A DNA stretch of 64,000 nt from Pseudoalteromonas spongiae UST010723-006 (GTDB lineage Bacteria > Pseudomonadota > Gammaproteobacteria > Enterobacterales > Alteromonadaceae). Under the pieces are notes generated by a model, which worked only from the letters and a program-made list of their open reading frames with translations, did no database searches and had not been told where the DNA came from. The first letter of the stretch is position 1; the number at the start of each line of letters is the position of its first letter. The translations under genes were made by a program, and so were the position numbers. The stretch spans positions 310,001 to 374,000 of the forward strand of contig NZ_CP011040.1 in assembly GCF_000238255.3 (NCBI RefSeq), read 5' to 3'. This document shows, one piece after another, positions 28,401-37,400 of the stretch.

Positions 28401-31400
28401 CTAACTCGTTTTAATCATGAACTTGAGGTTGATTTATCCTTTGAACTTTCTGCTGAAGTGGCTCACTCGGTGGTTCATAATGGTCACCTCATCGCATTTG
28501 ATGAACTAGGTGGTCTATATCGTATTGACAACGGTCGTTTATCTCAGCATCAGCTCACAGTCATGGCAATTAATGCCGTTTCGAGCCTTGGTAATGAACT
28601 GTTTGCTTATGATGGTTTAGCAAATGAATTACTAATCATTAGCTTAAATGAAGCAACGCCATACGTTATTTACCGTGAAAATATTCAAAGCGATATTAGT
28701 GATCTGTTTGTATCAAATGGCGTCATTACATCAAATAACGGTGATGTTTGGACGTTAAATCAAAATCAAAATGCGCCATACCGTCAACTGTTTACTAGCA
28801 ATAAACACAAAGGCAGCAGTGAGCACATTGTGCTGCATAATGGAAGTGCAATAGTAGCTGAAAAAACATATGCACTAACGCAATATACGGGCTTACCAAA
28901 TCATGCGAGACGTAGCTTTTTCCCTAGTGAATATGCGAGCGAGTTTAGTGCGTTGATACTCGACAATACAGATATCTATGCGTTTGATAAAGTGTCAGGT
29001 TATCTGTATCAAGTTAACACAGCTCAATTAAGTGGTAGCCAACATCTTGGTAAGTTTGCTAGCAATAGCATGTTTAGTACTGATGAAAATTACCTATATG
29101 CTGCAACAAGTGATCAGTTAACTATCATTAGTAAAGATGATTTTGAGCAACGCTATACCTTCACTGTAGCCGCAGGTGAAGTGATCACTGCGTTAAAAGC
29201 GACTCCGACCGAGGTCTATGTTGCAACGTTAGATGGCACGATTTATCGCGTAAGTCATCCTGGTTTACCTATGGAAGAATTTGCACTGCGTGTTGATAGT
29301 GTGATTGCGACCAACTCGGTAATTGAGGAAATTAATACACTTGGTGATACACTAGTATTAACCTCTCGAACAGAGCTTAGCAGCTATAATCTTAGCGAAA
29401 ATATCTACCAAACGATTCTTTCAAATAAAGTGCAAGATGTTGTAATAAAGGGACAAAGTGTACTTTATGCACTCGATAACGAGATCTTTGAACATAAACT
29501 TTCGTCAAACACTCCAGATAAATTAATGTATCAAGCGAAGGCTGATATTGCGGGCTTTGCTATCTCAAAAGATCAGTTAGCGGTGGCGTTAGGCGTTAAT
29601 GGTGTCGAGTTAGCATGGCGTGGCGAACAGCCAAGTCAATTAGTTGCAGACCTGACTAAACCAGCTAATAAAACGCATTTTGTGCATGGTCAAGCAATTG
29701 ACCTCGCTGTTGCACATTCAGCTGATCTTGTGAGCGTCGATTATTATGTTAATGATGCGTTAGTCGCGCGTAGCGAACACTTCCCATTTAGCGTACAGAT
29801 CCCAATCCCTGGAGAATTACGTAATGGTAATGAGTTTACAGTCCATGCGGTAACGAAAGACCGTATAGGTAACTCAGTTGTTGGTAATAAGCGCACAATG
29901 CTACTTCATAGCCAAGACTTGCCGCAAAATAACTTTAACGTTGAGCTACTTTACCGTAACCCAAGTTATGTACCGGCACCGCTAAAAATTGAAGCCCTAG
30001 TTAAGAATGCGACACAAGATATCCGTCAAGTTGAGTTTTATCTGTCAGATGATGAATCTGGTCCGTATAAGCTTATTCGCAAACATTATGGCCCTGAGTT
30101 TATTGTTCGCAATAATTTCACGCTAGCGCAAAGTGGGCAGTTTATTAAAGCACGTGCAATTGATGTGTATGGCAACGTGACAGAATCGCAACCAACAGTA
30201 ATACAGCGCCATTTGGATGATGAAGTACCTCAAGTCTCGCTCAGTTTAGAGTCGCCACTGAATGATGCTAAGCGTGTTACTACCACATACCCTTATGGTA
30301 TTGCATTTAACGTTAGTGATACTGGAAGTGCAATTAATTTGGCACTGCTTAAACGTGACAACACAGTGATTTGGGCTGGCTTTACAGATACGCAGTCTCG
30401 CATTGAACAACATGCAAAAAACACGGGTGATACTTATGTCTATAGTTTAGAAGTTTCGGATAATGCAAATAACACCAATAGCACAAGTCTTAATGTTGAA
30501 GTGGTAGAAGATGAGCGTCCAGTCGTTAATGATATCAGTGTACCAAATGCAGTTCTGGAACAGAGTGCATTTGAGGTTACAATGAATGTGCAGGATGATA
30601 TTGAAGTCGCTTATATCGAAGTACAGTGGCCAAATTTTGTAAAGCGTTATCCTGTAAACGAACGACAAATAAATAAAACGTTATCAATTCAAGATACGCG
30701 TTCACTGCGTGTTAACAGTGACAAAAACGAGACGCTAACGTTACTAATCGTTGACTCGAAAGGGCAGCAAACACGCGTTGAAAAATCCATTACGGTTACG
30801 AAAGATAAGGCACCACAGCCAAAACTAAGTAACTTAAGCTTTGCTGATGCGGCCATTTACGGTTCTAAACTCAATGGTAAACTTATCGACTTAAATTTAG
30901 TTGATGATGGTTTATTACGAGAATTAGCAGTTGACTTACTTATTTATCAAGGTGGTGAACTTAAGGTTGCAAAGCCAATTTGTGATATTAACCGCAACAT
31001 AGTATGTCGCGAGACAATGAATGCGAGTATTAACATACCATCTACCACTGTAGCTAATGACCAAATTCACATTGCATTACGTGCTATCGATAAGCTAGGT
31101 CAAGTTACGGTAAGTGATCAACATGCTATTCTATTATCACAAGTACCCAATGCTATTGTTTTAACTGATGAGTTTGACAGTGCTAACTTATCGCTTGCAA
31201 AAGTCGGCGTTCCAGCAGAATTTGCATTTAGGGTCAAAGATTTAGCAAATCGTAGCGTAGCGTTACAAGGTGTAGATTTAGTCATTTCGCAGCGTGATTC
31301 CGCACAAAAAATATCTAATTCGGTTATAACCGATAGTAATGGTGTGGCGTATTTCTCAGTTGATACTTCGGATCTGGTGGTTAGCGAATATGTTGCTGAA

Positions 31401-34400
31401 GCGACACTTCGAGATTATCCAAACATCTTACCTGCGATTGTTCGCTTCGAAGTATTACCAGGTGAACCAAGTGCAATTCGCGTTGAGCACATCGCGCCAA
31501 TTCGTGCCAACGAAACCGCAAACTTGATGCTTGAACTTGTTGATGCGGCAGGTAATAAAGCGACGAATGTGCCTAATGCCAACGTGGCGCTTGTATTTAA
31601 CCACCCAGGTTTCCATTTTGCGTTTGATCCGAATGTTCATGTTGAGCCTTATTATCAGGGGGAAAATTATGTTGGTGAAAAAGCGTTAATTACGCTGGTA
31701 GGCGGAAAAGCGAATATTGAGTTCCAAGCCACCGAAGTGATGGGCGAATATGTGCTTGCACGTTTATCCGACAACCTTGCAGATGTTGGTTTAAGCTATC
31801 AATCAGAACAAGATGGCTCGTATCAAATCAGTGCAGATATTCCTCTTAACGTGACAGCTAACGTTCCGGCGAGATTGGTGATGTCATTATCAGCTATGAG
31901 CAATGATATTTCAGGTCGTGAAGACGTGCTTGAGCAAACTGAAACCGCAACCTTACAATTACAATTGACCGACGAATTTGGTAATCAGATCACCGAAATT
32001 GACGGTCAGCCAGCAAATGGAGAAGTAAACGTATTTGTAAGTGGTGATGCGACGTTCGCAAATGATACTAACCAATTCGTTGTAGCGCTAAACAACGGTG
32101 CTGCGACATTTACGGTGACTAACAATACCGTTGAAGAAGTAATTATATCAGTAACAAATATTGCAAATAGCTTAAACATTGATGCTGAAAGCGATTTGAC
32201 GTTGAACTTTGCCCGATTACTCGCGCGCGTTGTCGATACGAAACTTGTTCAAGTTGTTGATTTAGATATCACTCCACTTGAAGTCAAATTTAACGAGCCT
32301 GTTTCATTAACAAGCGGTTTTGCGTGGCCTACCGTGAGCTTACAAGGTGTAAATGTTGAAGGTGAATTCTCGTTTGATGATGACGTCACACTGCGCTTTA
32401 TCCCGAATCAGCCGCTTACGCTTGGTGCTGTTTATGAACTAAGTACTCATGGCACAGCAATTGTGAGTAATGAAACGCAAGAAACAATATTTGCGTCACA
32501 TTATGAATTTACTGGACCAGACCTTAGCTTGCCTGAGCAAACGTTGGGATATTTATTATCAGAACAAACGAGCACATTAACGCTTGCACTTGCTGATAAC
32601 TATACATGGGATCAGATTAATGAACTCAATTTCATATCAGACGATCTAAGTCTAGCGGTAAATGCACAAACTCATGAATTAATTGCACCAGTTATTGCTG
32701 AGCAAGACGAAGGAAAGCAAATTGTTGCAAGTGTGAGTGCGAGGATACAAGAGACATCATTATTTGTTGCAAATGCAAGAACATTCACCCTATTAACTCA
32801 AGCTGGTGACTTTGATGGGGACGGCATCAGTAATGACCTTGAACATCAATTAGGCTACCACCCGCTTAAGCAAGATAGTGATGGTAATGGTGTGTCAGAT
32901 GCAAATGAAGACTACGATAATGATGGACTATCAAATGCTCTTGAAATTCAGTTAGGTGGCAAAATTGATAATGCCGATAGTGATGATGACGGCGTTAATG
33001 ATGGCACTGAATATCAATGGGGCTCAGATATCAATAATGCTGACACTGATGGTGATGGTATTGATGATGCAATTGAAATTGCATCGGGCTCAGATCCAAC
33101 AGATGCCAACGACCGCGCTATTAAGCCAGAGCTGGTTATCGGTATTGATATAGCCCAAGATGTTGTAACTCATAACCTAGCTGGCAATGGTGACGATGTA
33201 ATATTCACAATAATTGCCACTGTTTCAATTAATGATCGTACTTACACGATCGATGTTAGTGATGCTAATTTCTATGACTTAGTATTCGAGTCGTTGGATG
33301 AAAGTATTGTTATTCCTTCATACCGCGGATTCACACCAATTGCTTTGGGTGAAGCTGAGGTTCGAGTGCATTTCGGTGCGTATTCTGATACCGCTAAAGT
33401 GAAGGTGGTAGAAGTCATTAGTTTAGGCGATGTTATTTGGCAGGATGAAAGTGTTGAATTTACCGGAACTGTATTTGCCAACTCAATTACAATTCGAGGC
33501 AGGGTTGATGCGTTTGTAGCTGGTGATTTAGTTATCGAAAATGACTTGACTGTTGAACAAGGAGCGCTGAGTAAAGTAGCAAGCAATACATTAGAAGTTA
33601 AAGGAGATGCTAACATTCTAGGTGAGCTAATGGTCTTAAAGTCAGAGGGTGATAATAGTTTATACATCAGAGAACACCACAAGGTTTATGACTTTAATCA
33701 AGATAATCTAGTTGCAAGGCTTAATATAACCGAATCAAATATAGATAAGTTTGTGCAGATCCGATTTAAAGTACCGCCAACTGGCGGCCATGGTTCGTTG
33801 CCTGAGTTCGATAATACCTATAGTTTCAGTGGAACAGCGCAAATCCAATGTGACGAAAAGTATCAAAGAGCATTTGAGGGTAAGTATGATGCAGATTTTG
33901 CCGTATTTATTGTAACGTGTCCGTTAACAGAGCTAGGTGAATATACATTAAACGTTGAGGGTAATGTTGAAGGTTCTATGATGATTAGTGATATTTCATC
34001 AGAACATCTATATTTCTCAAACGAGGGTCAAGTAGTTTCTTTTTATGATGACTTGCCACCTGGCATGTTTGAGTTGTTCATTGATAACTTAGGTGAAAGA
34101 AGTGATCGCAGATTGGAACTATTCAGTGATTATCGTAACTCAATCAATATGACGAATCTTCAAACAGGGGAGGTTGTGGATGATTGTTGGCAACCAAGGC
34201 CAGAAAGCGACGAAACAGTGTGTATTGTACCTAGATTTTCTCAAGTCAAACTAAGCATTGATAATATGTATGATGACACAATAGGAATTCGTAATCGTAG
34301 GAACCCTAACTATAAGCCTATTATTATCAGTGATATAACAGTGTCGGGTGATTTAACGCTGCAATCATACCTTGCAGCAGGAAATGTATCAGTGAATGGC

Positions 34401-37400
34401 TCTGTTACTATTGAAAGCATAAGTTCGCAGGGGCACCTTGATGCGTCTAACTTGACTGTGCAAACCGATTTAACCTTAGGTGATATGACTGTACTAGAAG
34501 TCGAATTTATTGATGTGCGAGGTGATATGACACACTTCGGACAAGATAGACCAATTGAAACGACACTACGTTCACTGAACGTAGGTCAGAAGCTAACTGG
34601 TTTTGGTCAACTTAATGTATTACCAAGTTATCTCGATGGTATTTCAAAAGAGTGTTTAACGTTATTCGATGAAGCGACGTGTAATGTCACAAACCATCTA
34701 TCGTCAATGTATGGCATTAATATTAATGCCAATCGCATTGAAATAGACACATCAACAGATTGGTTGAAAACCAACGGTGTGAACTCTTCTGGAGAAATTC
34801 CGCATGGTGTAGCTCCTCTCGAAATGCGTGATAGAAGTCATTTCTCTGATGTTGTTTATGATCTTGATGTTAATATCAACACTGATGAATTAATTGTTCG
34901 AAATGTCCAATTCTTGGTAAATGCGGGTTATGAAAGAAGTTCTGGTTGCAATGATGAGTTATGTGGTGAGTATGGAGTTGGCCCTCAGTCAACTCAAGGA
35001 ATGAATGTAGGCGAAGATAAAGCGAGTTTAAAAGCTGTACGTTATGTTGTTTCTTTTGACGCATTACAAATTGATGCAAGCAATCACTTTGAGGATCCTA
35101 CATCTAACCCAGAGTGTTGTTATGGAGCCAGTCAGGTTCGAACTGCAAGTCACAGCGAATCCCTAGCAAATCTACAAACGTTATTTTCGCTTCCGTTAGA
35201 TTTAGATGTTTATCCTGAGGATCCCAAACTGAATGTAGGTTCAGTGATATTGATTGATAAAACAAATAAACAGCAGTTCTTGAGTGTGTTACAACCAGGA
35301 AGTGGTGGGTATATTCAACCTCATGGCGCAGAAAATATTGCTCGAGGCGAAGTAAACTCACCTGAGCCGAAAATGGTGGATGAATCAAGGCAATATTTAA
35401 CAACTTATTTAACGGTAGGTAAACATGATATCTCTAACATCGACGAGCTCAATCAGTCTGAATGGATTATTACTGTTGATGGTGATCCTTGGCTCTCAAA
35501 CCGAGAAGAATTTGGCCGCTCTTTAGCAGGATTAAGAGTACGATTATTTGATGCCTCTGAGAGCAGTATTGATGCTGTGATCACCGGAAATACGGACAGC
35601 AGTCTCCATGTTACGACTGAGGCCAACTTAAATGGTTTTGTTCCAACAAGGCTTCAAGGTTTACACCAGTTCGAAAGTATTCATTTAGTGTGGAGCGAAG
35701 CTGATTTTGCTAACGATATCGTTGAAAGCAATAGTTTGATACTAAATAAATCAACTTTAAGAGCTGATTCAGTATCAGAAGAGGCGTTGTCCGCTCTTTG
35801 GCAGGCTGCAGAGATTGATTTGGAACTTGATGTTAATCAACCAATTACTGTAGAGCGTTCAACAGTTGACTCTCCGGTTAAAAAATTAGTTATAAATGCT
35901 CAAAATATTATTATTGATAGGCCGTTAGTACTGGCTGATTGGCCAAGAACACAACTTAGATTAATCAGTAGCTCTAATATACAACTAAACGATGTTGTCG
36001 ATTCTGGCAGTTACCACAACTGGGTTGAGTTTATCGCAGACGGTGATATTGAGTTTAAATCTGACTTTATGAGTAGTGAAGCTAGTGTAAAGGCTAATTC
36101 AATTGTCATTTTGGGCGAACTATATGATGAGTACCATTCATATGATGCAACAAAACTAACTTCGAATACGTCAATAACTATCAACAAGTTAAGTGGAATT
36201 ACCAAGATTGATTTTGAGGCGCCTGAAAACATTCAGATATTAGAAGAGGTATTCATAACGCGAAGAAATGTAGAGTTTAACTCGGAAAACACCATTAGCT
36301 TTATGAGTAATGTTAAAATCGCAAAAGACAATTATGACGATGGCACTTTATTGCTAAATGGAACCGGAACGATTGTATTTGATAAAGACTTGGTGTTAAA
36401 CGATACAAACATAGCTTCTGAGTTTGGTTCTCTAACTGTAAATGGCCTGTTAAGCGCTGGGAATAATGTTTCTATTAAGTTCAAACAACCAAATGCCATT
36501 AATTTTAATGATGGCGTTACAGTGAATGGTAGTTTGTATATTAACTACGATGGTGTGCTGAATGTTTCAAACGACTTAACTATTGATGGCAATTTAGTAT
36601 TAAGGGATATGAATACCGAAAAAGATGCGTATCAAGGCTTAATTGTGGGCGGTAATATTACGCTTAATCAATATGGTAATTTAGCCTTTGAATTTGCCTC
36701 ATCCGTTGAACAGGCTGGTATCACAGACCTTATTGGTTACAAGTCTATTCCTAGTTTTAGCAGTCTGCCAAGCTGTATTGGTAAAGATTGTCCTGAACTA
36801 AGTGAGCATTTGGCGTATTTAACTGCAAATTCGCTGATTAATAATGGTGAGCTCTCATTAGATATAAGTAGTTACAGTAGCTGGCCTAATAGTGCGTTTG
36901 TGATAGATATAGATTCCTTGAGTGGTAACGGTAAAATTCATGGAGGGGAACGCTTAATCATCAATGCAGTTGATAATAGTTTTGCAGGTGAGTATAGCTC
37001 GCAAGGTACTGTTTACACCAAAGATGGAAATGAGATTTATGGTAACTTATTATTAAATATTGAAGATAACCCATGTTATCACTGCGAGTATTTCCAAGAT
37101 GTGATAAAACTACCAGAAATTGGGCGACATACCATTTCAAATATTCGTAGTCTTGGTAACAATCAGTGGGAGATTACAGCCAATTCTGCTAATTGGAAGC
37201 TTTTAGAAGATACCCAAGGCTTTAATATTACAGGAGAATATGTTGATTTAGATGCAGGAGATAACGTTACACACTTCTATCAAATCTTGCGTCATTCCAG
37301 TAACTCACTGGTAGTCATTACGAATGATGATCTATCAACATATACGGGGCGAGAGTTGGTTGGGGTACATGTATTTAATAGTATCAATATCAACAGCAAT

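Noticed and set aside
33272..33682. 136-residue - strand frame inside the giant gene
   Set aside because: Antisense to a clearly coding region, low-complexity composition, no promoter or ribosome site seen.
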